Source of the DNA: Zoroaster sp. YZ-2022
Lineage: Eukaryota > Echinodermata > Asteroidea > Forcipulatida > Zoroasteridae
Assembly: GCA_029582265.1 (NCBI GenBank)
Contig: CM055834.1
Location: 3,906,001 to 3,970,000 of the forward strand
DNA: 64,000 nucleotides
Direction of reading: 5' to 3'
A model generated the notes under the pieces. The model did not search any database. It was not told where the DNA came from and saw nothing but the letters and a program-made list of their open reading frames with translations. Below are positions 53,463-64,000 of the stretch, in pieces. The translations under genes and the position numbers were made by a program. The number at the start of each line of letters is the position of its first letter. Within the stretch, counting starts at the first letter, position 1.

Positions 53463-54606
53463 ACCGTTGTGCGTACACTCTATGCGCGTATGTTATGGTA
53501 CTGCACGTGGGTGTACTTCTACCAGCCAATGATCGCTGGAGATATTCCGCACGTACGCACATCAACTGCAAAATACGCCAAACGCGACGCACTATCGCTG
53601 CATGCCCGCGCCCTTTCGCCCACAGTGGTCTAACAACATGTGCCCTCAACAGCTCATGCACGGTGCGAACACAGACTTGATCTCAAGTCTATGCACGAAG
53701 GAATGCACATACAAAGAAATGCACATGCAAATACATGCACATTGTAAAACATGGTTCACGTGAGCACCAAAATGGCATCCAGTGGCTTTCAAGTATAATT
53801 AATAGAGATCAGTGACCATTATTCATATCCATATCCACCCACTTCGTAGGCACTTTACCCTCTAGTGTTTTTTTTTACCAAATTGTCCCATGTCCCCCAT
53901 TTGACAATTTCCGGGACGGCTCTTGTCCCGTATTTTAAGTATTTGGCTCTTTGATGACATGTCCGAGTATTTTTTTTTTTTTCCACGGTATCGAGTGTGT
54001 TCACTCAAAAAGTTTATTAACCCTGCAGAATTTCATAATTTTTTACGAGCAGTGTGTTCATTCAAAGTATACACGTTCAAGAAGTGAACGATGAAGGCAA
54101 AATCTGTGGATGGTTTGTGTTGTGAACATATGCCTACTAGTGCAAATTGTGAACAAATTGAAGTTGGCATTATTTTATGGAATCTATTGATAGATGTATA
54201 TGTAGCTTTTAATTCAGCTTTAGTACTGAAGATGGCATTGCTGACTAAAAATTATTATTATTTTTTTTTTTGCTCCTTTATTCGGACACAGTCAGCTGGA
54301 TAAAATTTAAATATTTATTTGTTTTTGTTTACGTACAACATACAACCAGCTAGGGCAAAATGTTTGTTTGTTTGTCCATTTTTCAGCTAGTGAATTTCAA
54401 AGGTTGTTACCTTGAAAGGTAGGATTAGTAATTCAACAATTTCAACAATTGTAAACTGTTTTTGAATATCTCGCAAATAATTAAAGTCTTGGTGAGCCTT
54501 CGGTTGAATTTTAATAAAAACTATTTTAGAGGGAAAAAGTAGGGGCAGCGGAAATTTTTCTGAAAAAAGTAGCCCCCGGCAAATAATCGACCGGAAAATA
54601 TTTTGA
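53463..54606. other. No gene; dispersed repeat copy 3 and simple repeats
   Basis: About 53680-53815 is related to 1788-1985 (GGAATGCACA, GCATCCAGTGGCTTTCAA). A GTTT microsatellite lies near 54363. A 70-codon frame at 54091-54303 has no recognised domain. Confidence 0.4.
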
Positions 54607-54610
54607 TTAA

Positions 54611-56423
54611 AGGTCCTGTGAAGAGTGTATTTACCAAACTTAATTTTTTGGTGCTGTTTTATTGATTAGTATGAATTAAAAACAATTTTAAATGTTTTTT
54701 TTGTGTCGAGTGGATTATTAATTGTTTATCTAATAATCAAAAATTGACCCCCCGAATTTTCGAAGTTTTAACGAAACGTTCGTGACGTACACAAAGGCAG
54801 AGAATTTTACACTCGCGGAGCTAGGCGGTATGGTTTGGTGCCAGACTTTGATCGGATAACAGTCTAATAATTATAGAGGGTCGAGTTGTCCCCGTCACGG
54901 TACAATGCACGCTTAGCGTTGTCATGCACACACAGACGCATTTTAGGCCAGAAGCACGGGAGAATTACTCTACGAAAAGCTAGCAGTAACACGCGAAAAC
55001 ATGTCCGAAAGAGAGGAGAGTTATCCGTGAAACGCAGCGCAAGCCCCCATCATGCGGTCGGAACACACACCGAAGGCAATGCTAACATTACGGTGTTATT
55101 TTATGAAATAAAAAACTCAAAACAAGCGCAGGCATAATGAGAAAGGTTTAATGTTTTTATGTTTGTCTTGCCAGGATATAAAATCAGACACGATGTTTTT
55201 ATTAATGCAGAAAATCACGGCATGTTTTCATGCCGTGAACACTGAAACGGTGAGCATGGTGTGAACATGTCGGTTTGCACGGAAGTGGACTGTGGGTTAT
55301 GCATGGGAGTATTACTAAATGGCCACTTACCCCGAGTCTTTCTCGCTTTAAAAACACCTCTCTTCTTCGTTGGAGCCTTCACAGCCTTCTTATACCTAAG
55401 TCACAATTAAAGCGGAGCCCGGGCGGCGTGTGCGATTTCTAGGCATCGACCGGCGTGTAGAGGTCGGCGAACGATCGCGCGATAGGGCGGTCACAGTCAC
55501 AATTAAAAGTGCCCCGCACGCTGCCATGACGGGGCCAGGGGGGTCGTCGGCCTGCGATCGGCCGACTTTCCTGGAAATGGGGTCGAATTCTTGGCCCGTT
55601 TATCGGCCGGTGTCCGGCAGACACTCGTCCGATGTTCTGCCTATGTCCCTGCGATACCCCTGCGGTATCCGGCCGGGCGCCGCCAAGTCGGCCGGACGCC
55701 GGGCGGGTCCCGGCCGGCGTCTGAGCGGCGTCTGGGCGGCGCCCGGCCGGCGCATGGCCGATATATGGATTGTCTGGGTTGTCCAAAATTTGGCCCGGCG
55801 CCCGCCCGATGTGTGCGATGCCCTGCCGGACCTTGGCCAGGCATAGGCCGATGTATTGGCGATCAGTTTGCGATGCGAAACGCCGCACCAGGTTTTAAGT
55901 CCGAGTGAGTAACTCGATGCCCGCCCGATGCCCAAAAATGACCCGGCAGCCGCAAGGAGTCCCGTGGGGCCCCGGCCGAAAATGCTTAGAAATCCGTCGC
56001 AAACTACTCGCAAACCCATCGCAAGCTAATTGTGACTGGGGTATTACTTAGCGGGAATATCGTTGGAATTGCATCTGGTAGCAGCATGGCCTTATAAGCC
56101 ATACCGAACTGGCTGTAAAGGCCCCGTTCAAAGCATGTCTGCTATGCTCAAACACTGCATGCAGTGCTAGTGGTGCGCTGTATACGACGCATAACTTGGG
56201 CAATTCAAGTGCCGTGGATCGCGGATCGGGAATTGCCTCAGTGTACGTCACGAATTTTATGTTAATGAGGGGTATGGGCGTGTCGAAAAGCACCCCCAAA
56301 TTAAACAAATTAATATTTGTATGGTATAAACGTGAGGGGAAAAATTTACAAATGACAAATATATGTTCCAGTAGGCATATTTTATTGTATACAATGAAAA
56401 AAAACACCTATTTCATAGGACCT
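54611..56423 (-). mobile_element. Kolobok-like element K2, TTAA-flanked, split by element C
   Basis: Reverse-orientation copy of K1. TTAA lies at 54607-54610 and 56424-56427, with ends AGGTCCTGTGAA and, inverted, AGGTCCTATGAAA. Its length of 1813 bp less the 651-bp insertion and one TTA gives 1159 bp, against 1161 bp for K1. The THAP-like relic lies on the minus strand on both sides of the insertion. Confidence 0.75.
55393..56043. mobile_element. Harbinger-like element C with GCCGGCGCC-word interior
   Basis: Ends TACCTAAGTCACAATTA and, inverted, TACCCCAGTCACAATTA. TTA lies at 55390-55392 and 56044-56046; copy K1 near 19470 has the uninterrupted site with one TTA/TAA, so the borders are exact. 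The interior is a very GC-rich degenerate array of GGCCGGCG, CGCCCGGCC and GCGATCGG words. Proline/arginine/glycine-rich frames of over 130 codons on both strands are artefacts of this composition. Confidence 0.85.
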
Positions 56424-56427
56424 TTAA

Positions 56428-56567
56428 GGTTGCAGAACATCAACACACACCCGCCCCTTCTAAGGGTTAAAATGGGGTCAAATATTTGGCTGTGGCGTAT
56501 TTCTCCCTTTAAAAAAATAAATAAAAAAATGTTAAAAAATAAATAATTTACCCCAGTTACGCCACTG
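56428..56567. repeat. AT-rich stretch ending in a hAT-like terminus
   Basis: The right end CCCCAGTTACGCCACTG (56551-56567) reads CAGTGGCGTAACTGGGG on the minus strand, like other CAGTGGCG ends in this window. The left end was not identified. Confidence 0.4.
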
Positions 56568-59500
56568 GCCACGTGTACCTTTATCAGTCCCTTCTGAGAT
56601 CGTTATTACTGAATTATTCACAAACCGCCAGTAAATTTCATAATTTTTGTGAGCAGATTTATTTAAACAATCACCGTCAACAAAATATTGGGCTCGCCTA
56701 TATATACCATATCAAATTGGTAACCTAATGCATTATTCATTTAAATATCGCTACCACTTCGGTAGAGAAATATAAAGAAAAACAAACTGGTTAAGGCGCT
56801 CATGGCGTCGCCACCCTCGTGTGTCGTCTTTTTTCATGTGTTGTGTTCTGGGTTGCTGTGTGCGCCTTGACTAAAGGCTAGGCAATAATATGGTGTCGAG
56901 TGCAGTGGGTGTTGTGCGTTCAATCCATGCGTGTATTTAACAGAACGTACACCACATTAACTGTGAATTCAATCAGCGGTGATATAAAAACATCCACCCT
57001 CAACAGCTTATGCACGGAGCGGATAATACACTTCGGAACAATGAGCTGACTGCTCATTGTTCAGTCAGATGAGCAGTCAGATTAACACAGGCTGTCAAAA
57101 TTACCTACGAGTCCAACAAAATGTAATTCATTGGTTTATAGACAGTCCATGGATCTGTTTCGAACTTATGGGCTGTCGGACGATTTATTTTAAAAAAAGG
57201 GGATTTTAAAATTAAAACGACTAGCTTAATAAGCGAGGCCTTTCTTAGCCACCATACTTTATATATGTGAATCACGTGAATCACGTTTAAAAAAAATATA
57301 AAATAAACAATTTTCCTTCCAAAATCATACCTTACCTTTCCCTCTGTTTTGAACCCATACTGTAATTAGTGAAAAACACTAGAGGGCTACGATGTGCACG
57401 AACTTGATAGCTTAGGCACACAGAAAATTCACATAATGTCAGTCCATTTCAGTTCAACATTTACTTTTGTGGACACATATTTTTACGTAAAAATGGTTTA
57501 CCGGTGGTCTATTAAACCTACGGAGAACAAATTATGGGTAAAACTTTAGAAGCTTGGGTTAAAATATTGGTTAACATTTATTCCAAAGAAAACAAAGGTC
57601 ACAGAACGTTTCTTTATGAATGTACCATGTGTCATTTTGCAAAATTTGGCACAGATATGTGTTTGACCTTTGAACTGCATAGATCAGTGATTGTTACCCT
57701 TCATCTCTGCTTTCTAAACCCTATTCGGACATGGAGTGAATTTTGGATATAATTTTGGACAACTTAGCCCTTCGGTAAGATTAATATCGAAGAGTATTGC
57801 AGATTGAGGATGTGTGATATTATGGGCCCTGTTGATGCATGAGAGCGTGTTAGTTGGTTCCAATGCATGTGTCGCGCTGGTGAGATTTGGCATCTCTCAA
57901 TGAGCTGTCAGAACTATATAGCCGTCGGACTTCTGCCCAAAATAATGTCGGACAAATAATGAATTTCCCGACTAATAGGCTGTCGAAATATCTACTAAAG
58001 TCAACCAGTAGGTGGCCATGAGAAATAGGAAACTACAAACTACAGCCATAAAGCAAGCAACAGAAGAAGATTAGCCCATGCACCAATTTGTTTGCAACGC
58101 GCTGGAATGGTAATTCCAAATCATAGATCACAAGTTTCAATCCAGCATCGGTCATGTCATTTGCTAATTCAAATAATCTTTTAAGTCAGTTATCTTTTTG
58201 GTAAAATGTATGTAAATGCATCTAATCTGAGAATCAAGAGATATGTACAGAAATCAACGTGTGATATTTTACAGCTTAAGCTTTATATTGTATCATACAT
58301 TCACGATAATTGCTTCAAATGTTCATATTCATTCTAAATTGTACAAGAAAATCGCTTTAAATGTGTTCAATAACATTTTGAACATGAATTCTTATACAAG
58401 AATCCGTTAAAATGAAACGTATTGAAATTGTATACTTCTACCAAAACAATCGTTGAATTACCAATTAATTCACATTCTATAATATGAAATGCTATTAAAA
58501 CAAAATAAATAAATAAGGTGTTCTCTTGACAATAAGTTCTTGACAATAAATTATAATAATTGTATAGGCGTGTATAGAGAGTCCTTGGTATACTTATATA
58601 GATTCATAATGTATACAGCCTTGCTAGCCATCTTGTTGGCGTTCTGAACAGCAGCTGCAATGTATAAATTCTGGCTGAATATGAATGGATTGTAAAGGTT
58701 CAATAAATACTCGGGCTGCAGTCGCACTCTGACATGCACCCAAGCAGAACAACCATACATATAGGCCTACAAAGTTCTAAAATATCTGAATTCTTTTGTG
58801 TAGGGGTTTTAGTGTTGTGTGCTATAGTTGTCCCATTGGCGTCAAGCCTGGGGCTATACCGTTCAGGGATGTCCGCGTACATAAAGATTCTATTGAAACA
58901 AGTTTTGAAAGTCATTTATCGACTTAAGAAACACATCCCAAATTCTGCCCTAAATTCATGTCAGCATTGTCACCAGTGACAAAAAGTAATTCGTCTTCTT
59001 TTATGTTTAGTTCATTGTGTGTATCCTTGGTACCTGCTCAAGGTTTATAACGCGTAGATTGTGATAATAACGAAGGGATCAAACGTTTGCGTGAGAATCA
59101 TAATGCGTGGGTGTCATTTGTTTAATGTTGGAGGAACTTCATCCTCCACTTTTCCTTTAGGTAGGAACTAACCGATCTACTAATCTACAAAAGAAAACTC
59201 CGTGCCATCAAATTCACCCAGTGTATTTCTTGTCGCTCAATTAATTCGGAAACTGGGATTGCGTCCCCTTATAGCGCGGCAGGTTTGTGTTACCTCGTGA
59301 AAAGGCAAACCACAACTTAAGAGTCGTATGTGCATAGTAATAGTATCTTTTTTTTTTAAATAATAATTTGAGGAATCTAAAATTAGCAGAATGAAAGATC
59401 GGTATGAATTCAACCCAAATCTACCAAAAAAATCTAAATCGCGAGGACAGTATTGTAGTGAAACCGGGAAAGGCTCTTTTGACAAGGTAAAAGGGAAACA

Positions 59501-60210
59501 AAGGACTCTTGAAACGTACAAGTTGAATCAGATCATATTTTTCTAGGCCAGGGAAGCATACTGAATCAAGAAATCATAGTAGGTTTCGTGCTACGCCACT
59601 GACAAGCCCGGAGCCCAAGGGATCGATACATTCAAACTTGTAATTATTTAAAAGAGATTTGTAAAATTTTTAAAGGAAAACGATGACAAATTTGCATATT
59701 TTCTGTGTATTGAGAATACCTTAGACAAAATATTTTTTAAGATGATTGGTACCGCTAGCTTTCAGATAATAATTATCTGCAATCAGATAATTAAATAAAA
59801 TGTAGTACGTTTCGTCTCGAAGAGAAAAAATAGAATTGTTAGTCCTTAGTCAAAATCATAGTTTCACATCAAATAAATTTATGATGATATTGAACAACCA
59901 TTGATATATTTTTGTCTGAGGTGCAAATTTCTTTACTCAAATGAGAAATCTTAATGAGATCAAAATTATTCGTTAGAATGAACATGAAGTTTGTGTCTGT
60001 TGATTGAAAAATCTGAATTCATTTCACAATGTATTTTCCCCGAAACACTGGAACATGTTAGTTTCTGAGCACCTGTGATGCCGACACGTGATGACATATT
60101 CAAAGGTTAGCTTGACGTACGTTACCAATGATACCGTTTAATGTATAATTTTGTTTATTATTATTTATTAGCATCTTGTCAAAGTAGTTAACAAATTAAG
60201 TCCATTTCCT
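56568..60210. other. No gene seen
   Basis: AT-rich sequence. The frame at 58734-58979 (81 codons) and minus frames over 58551-58915 have no recognised domain. A CAGTGGCG-like end in inverse (GCTACGCCACTG) lies at about 59592-59603. No tandem repeats of note. Confidence 0.4.
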
Positions 60211-60214
60211 TTAA

Positions 60215-60348
60215 TAAAAGGAACATTTTCGTCATGAGCAACAGCGCATGGAATCGGAGTGCTAACCCCTGTGTTCATCTGTAACTAGGACACCGATTGA
60301 AAGTCTGTTCTGTTGAAAGTCTTCTCTGATCATGACAATATTGTCTCT
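60215..60348. mobile_element. TTAA-flanked MITE, copy 2, decayed
   Basis: Shares CAGCGCATGGAATCGGAGTG, AACTAGGACACCGATTGAAA and TCATGACAATATTGTCTCTT with the MITE at 7482-7695. TTAA is present at 60211-60214 and 60349-60352. Internal deletions have shortened it. Confidence 0.6.
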
Positions 60349-60352
60349 TTAA

Positions 60353-62664
60353 GAGCTCAGATGAATGGGGTTTGGACTTTTGACCTACATTCAGTGTACA
60401 GATACCTCAAATTGACCAGAAAAATGCAATAATAATACAAATACTGAGGTAAAGCGATGAACCTTCATCATGACTTCATATATGGAATGTAAGATTTGCA
60501 GCAGCCCAAACTAATTTCAGGTCACTTGACCTGCGCTCTTCAAGCGGGAGTCCCCCCTCACACTATAGTTTTCACCAACCGGTGGCCTAACTGTACACTC
60601 TTTCTCTTCAACTATGTTGTCACTGTTCTTTTTCTCTGACTGGGCCAGTATTATAATGACCCTGGTTTTTACGATACAGACCATTTGTATGACCCACAAC
60701 GTCACTTTATTCACACCATCATAGTTACCAGCTCTTTGTACAAAGTGGTGTTGGGGCCAGTCTGTTGATTCCTATAACTCATGTTTCACGTGTACGGGAT
60801 GTGAATGAGTTCTGGTACCATTAGAGCGGACAAGTTATTACTTTGTTTAATGAAATCGTTCGTGTAACATTTTCTCTGTTTAAGATCCATAATTAATGTA
60901 AAGATAAGGTTTTTCTAAAAAATAACTAAACGGTCAAAAATTCTTGTTTTGAGAAGTGTTAAGCCGATTCAATTAATTTCAAATTTACTTCCAAAACTTC
61001 CTTAGCATAAGTAGCAAAAGTAAAAATAAAAAAAAATAAAATAATAATAATGTAATATACGCACAACATAAGATTAAATACAAAGCATGATATATGACAC
61101 TGAGGAACCAAACATGACGAGTAAGGGCAAGGAAGTAATTAGGAAGATGTTGGTATTAATCTTCTTTAGATATGCTAAATATTTTAGTCTGAATTTCTGT
61201 ATTTTCCAGTTCGAATTTGAAAAGAGTGCTTTGCTGTAAATTCCGACATCAGAATGAGTTAAAACATCTTAAGGAATTTTCACTATTTTTTCTTGAACGA
61301 GACAACGTAATAACCTTAAAGATGTATTGCCCGTGTTTTTCACTTTTTTTTATCCGAACATTTCTATTTTACTTAAGAACTAATGGGTCCCTCTTTACTA
61401 TAACATGCTTCACAAAATAATCGTAACAATCATTGTTTTACAGTTTATATAACCTGAAATGAATTGTTGATGGTTCCCGTCATAAATTTGGCACTTAATT
61501 GCTATTAAAACAAGTTTCTGATATGTTTAATTTTGTGATTGCTCATTATAGCTCCTTTTTCGTAAAGGAGATTTTAATGTTTATCTTTTTTCAAATAGAG
61601 TAAATATAAGCATACGAGTATAAAGAAACAGTTTTGCTAACATTACCAATACTGATGTGCCTTCCCTTTAATAACCCTTTAGGGTGACTTCAGCTTGCAT
61701 CCATTATAGCGAATAGACTGGTGAATCTTGGGGTAAGCGGCAAATATATGAAGGTCATGCGACACACACTGCACCTTTACACACTGACTCTTCTGAGATT
61801 TTACAAACCCTCTATCTCTCGTCTGAGAATGCAGTGGAGGCATCTTGATTGCATCAAATGTAAGTAAGAATGGGGATAATTAGTACATGTGTGATTATAT
61901 CACTTTAATTATAGTTATTAGCATGCAACTGGTGCTGCGGCAGTGGGGCCTGTAGTCGAATTTTACTGTAGGACCTACATCCCACAACCGTTTAAGTATT
62001 TAAGCAGAACTGCAACGTTCCAAGGCTAGTTGAAAAGGTTAAATATTGCACCATCTTAACTATGAACAGATGGTCATTCTTTGATAGAGTTCGCGCCAAA
62101 ATGGAAATAACCTTTCCGGCTTTCCCATCGAAAATATTTATCGAAAATATTTATCGAAAATAGTTATCGTTGTTGTGATATAAATATTCATTTTAGGGAT
62201 GGATATTGCCAGATTTTTAAAGGGAAACAATGTACATTTAAACCATTGGGTACACAAAAATACGTGGCAATATAATACGGCCGCGGTAGGTCCTTTTATT
62301 AGCATTAGCTCTGCCTCTGCCCTGGTAAACAATATAGCCTATGCCATTCTGATGAAAGATTTAACACGCATTTTTTCATGATTGATGATCACTAAGTGAA
62401 CATGTGGACGTTTATTTCAATTGGTCCGAAGGATTTTGTGAAATATGTAAATTTTCATTTTCATTTAGTCCTTTGGTATTTTCAAAGCATAACTAATCCA
62501 ATATAACGTACGGTACTATAGGTGTAAGATTGCATCAATTCACATCTTCATGTCAGAGATAATTTCTTTCCAAAAATAATATCAAATATTAATATCAAAT
62601 GTTATTCCCCGATTGTGCACGTAAGAAGTTTGATGATGAACCGTATCGAAATTTGACGATGAGC
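60353..62664. other. No gene seen
   Basis: AT-rich sequence. Short open frames on both strands lack motifs. A short tandem ATCGAAAATATTT occurs three times near 62128-62166. Confidence 0.4.
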
Positions 62665-62702
62665 CAGTGGCGTAGCCAGGATTTAGAGTGGGGGGGGGGG
62701 AG
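62665..62702 (+). repeat. hAT-like terminus with poly-G
   Basis: CAGTGGCGTAGCCAGGATTT followed by a run of ten or more G. It resembles the ends at 165, 5709 and 12848. The partner end was not found. Confidence 0.45.
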
Positions 62703-64000
62703 CAAACATATTTTGGGGGTAAATTTACCCATACAAAACTCAAATGAACTGACAATTATGTCAATCATAAATACTAACAAGTTTGTGAATTTACCGACAG
62801 GTACTATTTTGCCAACAAGTGAGTACTCTTTCCTAAATCCTCATTATTATAAATGCAAGAAGCAAGTCTAAATGCTTTTTAACGACACAACATGATAAGT
62901 TGAAAATTTTACAGTGTGGGTTTGTATATCTTGATACCAAGAGATTATAATCATAATTATATTCAATAAAGCAGTTTTGCCCAAATAACCAATGTTGTAC
63001 CTTCAATTTAACGCACAGCGTTTAATTGGGAGTGCCTTTTTAAATTTAATATCTGAGATCATTCTTTTGTATTCACATTTCTTAACAAAATCAAAAGCTT
63101 TCAAGCAATAGTAAATTAGAAAATAAACTAAATATTCAATACAAAGAAAAACCCAAGATGGTTATAAACACAATTAATCTTATCCACATCATATCAATGT
63201 TCAACAGTGACGCTCCATGTATCAAATTGTGATGTAAGGATGTAGATATAGAGTGCTTTCCAAACCTATATTTACTTATATAAAGTTTACTTTTGATGTT
63301 CAGAAGGCCAAACAAGTCTCCGGTTTCTGGTCTCTGCGCGCGTCGCCTCAGACCCGCGTGTCTGCATGTTTACTTTTATAGTTTGTTGCTATGAAACGAT
63401 GTCCAATTGCAGCCAAAATGAACGTTTCCCTGATTTGTGAGGCCTCTCTTAGCCACGTATTTCAATGGTTGGCAAAAAACAAACAAACAAACAAACAAAA
63501 ACCGCTTCACCGCACCGAATTTGAATCCACATTAAATAAAACTCTTTTTATCGACAGTGTTGAACATTTGGCCGAGGGCTTTGACGCTTAGCGGAGATCC
63601 ACAGATGATAGGTTTTTTTACATTGGAAATAATAAAGTACTCTGTATACTTTCAACAATGCCACAATGCCAGAATGCCACAATGCCTACAAATGCCATGA
63701 CTGCATTTCCCACTCGATCCATTAGCATGTGTTTCACCTGGAAATGCTGACTGCTGCATTCCGTCCTCTCACCCTACTCATTCCAAGACAGGGGTCCTGT
63801 CTTTTTTTATTGTACTATGTCATAATATAAGTGTTTTGTCCGTCCATATAGGGAGGTGTAAAAGCTCTGCTTCCCTTTTCCCTGCATGTTAAAATCTTTG
63901 TATGATTTATTTTCAGCTGATTAAGTCTTTTACATTTATTATTATTTTTTTAAACAAATCAATGGATAGTAGGCCCTATATATATATACATGTTGATTAC
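62703..64000. other. No gene seen; simple repeats
   Basis: An AAAC microsatellite lies near 63476-63499. A short tandem of CACAATGCC-type words lies at about 63660-63690. A 66-codon frame at 63391-63591 spans the microsatellite and is not supported. Confidence 0.45.

Noticed and set aside
55430..56019. Long Pro/Arg/Gly-rich frames on both strands
   Set aside because: Stop-poor GC-rich word array inside element C; frames overlap on both strands and no domain is seen.
58551..58979. Overlapping frames on both strands near 58.7 kb
   Set aside because: No family motifs on either strand; hydrophobic stretches alone do not support a gene.

Overview
This is a repeat-dominated stretch of an animal nuclear genome. 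No host protein-coding gene, rRNA or intact tRNA could be supported in 64 kb. The base composition is AT-rich and the mobile-element mixture is wide: CR1/L2-like and other non-LTR elements, three Penelope-like copies, Ty3/Gypsy and probable BEL/Pao relics, and Tc1, piggyBac, hAT, Kolobok-like and Harbinger-like DNA elements. Together with a 2A-like NPGP motif in a non-LTR element, this suggests a marine invertebrate, most likely a non-vertebrate deuterostome such as an echinoderm or hemichordate. That taxonomic guess is inference and of low confidence.

Layout. 1-4.2 kb: AT-rich sequence with a poly-G/poly-C palindrome, tandem tRNA-like SINE units and a TA-flanked MITE. 4.2-7.4 kb: a long palindrome whose centre was opened at TTAA and now holds a broken piggyBac transposase (minus strand) and an inner inverted repeat around a 10-bp minisatellite. 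7.5-9.1 kb: a TTAA-flanked MITE and a 5'-truncated LINE (minus). 9.1-10.6 kb: a palindromic element containing a Penelope-like element with inverted terminal repeats. 10.6-14.6 kb: a BEL/Pao-like gag relic, tRNA-derived repeats and a Penelope relic split by a hAT MITE with a perfect 8-bp target duplication. 14.6-18 kb: Gypsy relic 1 (minus). 18.4-21.2 kb: a MITE, a Kolobok-like element (copy K1) and a hairpin array. 21.3-28.5 kb: a CR1/L2-like LINE with 2A motif, endonuclease and RT, interrupted by a 645-bp element, followed by a Penelope-like element. 29.2-31.5 kb: a nearly complete Tc1 element with an intact 345-aa transposase, and MITEs. 32.05-33.6 kb: two adjacent elements with Harbinger-like ends and interiors made of short degenerate words. 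34.6-40.7 kb: Gypsy relic 2 (minus), invaded by a LINE and bracketed by inverted flanks. 40.7-43.4 kb: six units of a 443-bp satellite. 43.4-50.5 kb: elements with hairpin ends and internal ~146-bp repeats carrying paired GGAA-type motifs. 53-56.4 kb: palindromes and the second Kolobok-like copy (K2, opposite orientation), split by a third Harbinger-like element. 56.4-64 kb: mostly low-copy-looking AT-rich DNA without recognisable genes.

The genes form no host pathway. Each is part of a mobile element, and the nesting gives a partial relative age order. The best candidate for something undescribed is the set of three Harbinger-like elements that share ends and target-site type but carry unrelated interiors, each a degenerate array of its own short words. 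The empty-site partner of one of them lies in the same window.
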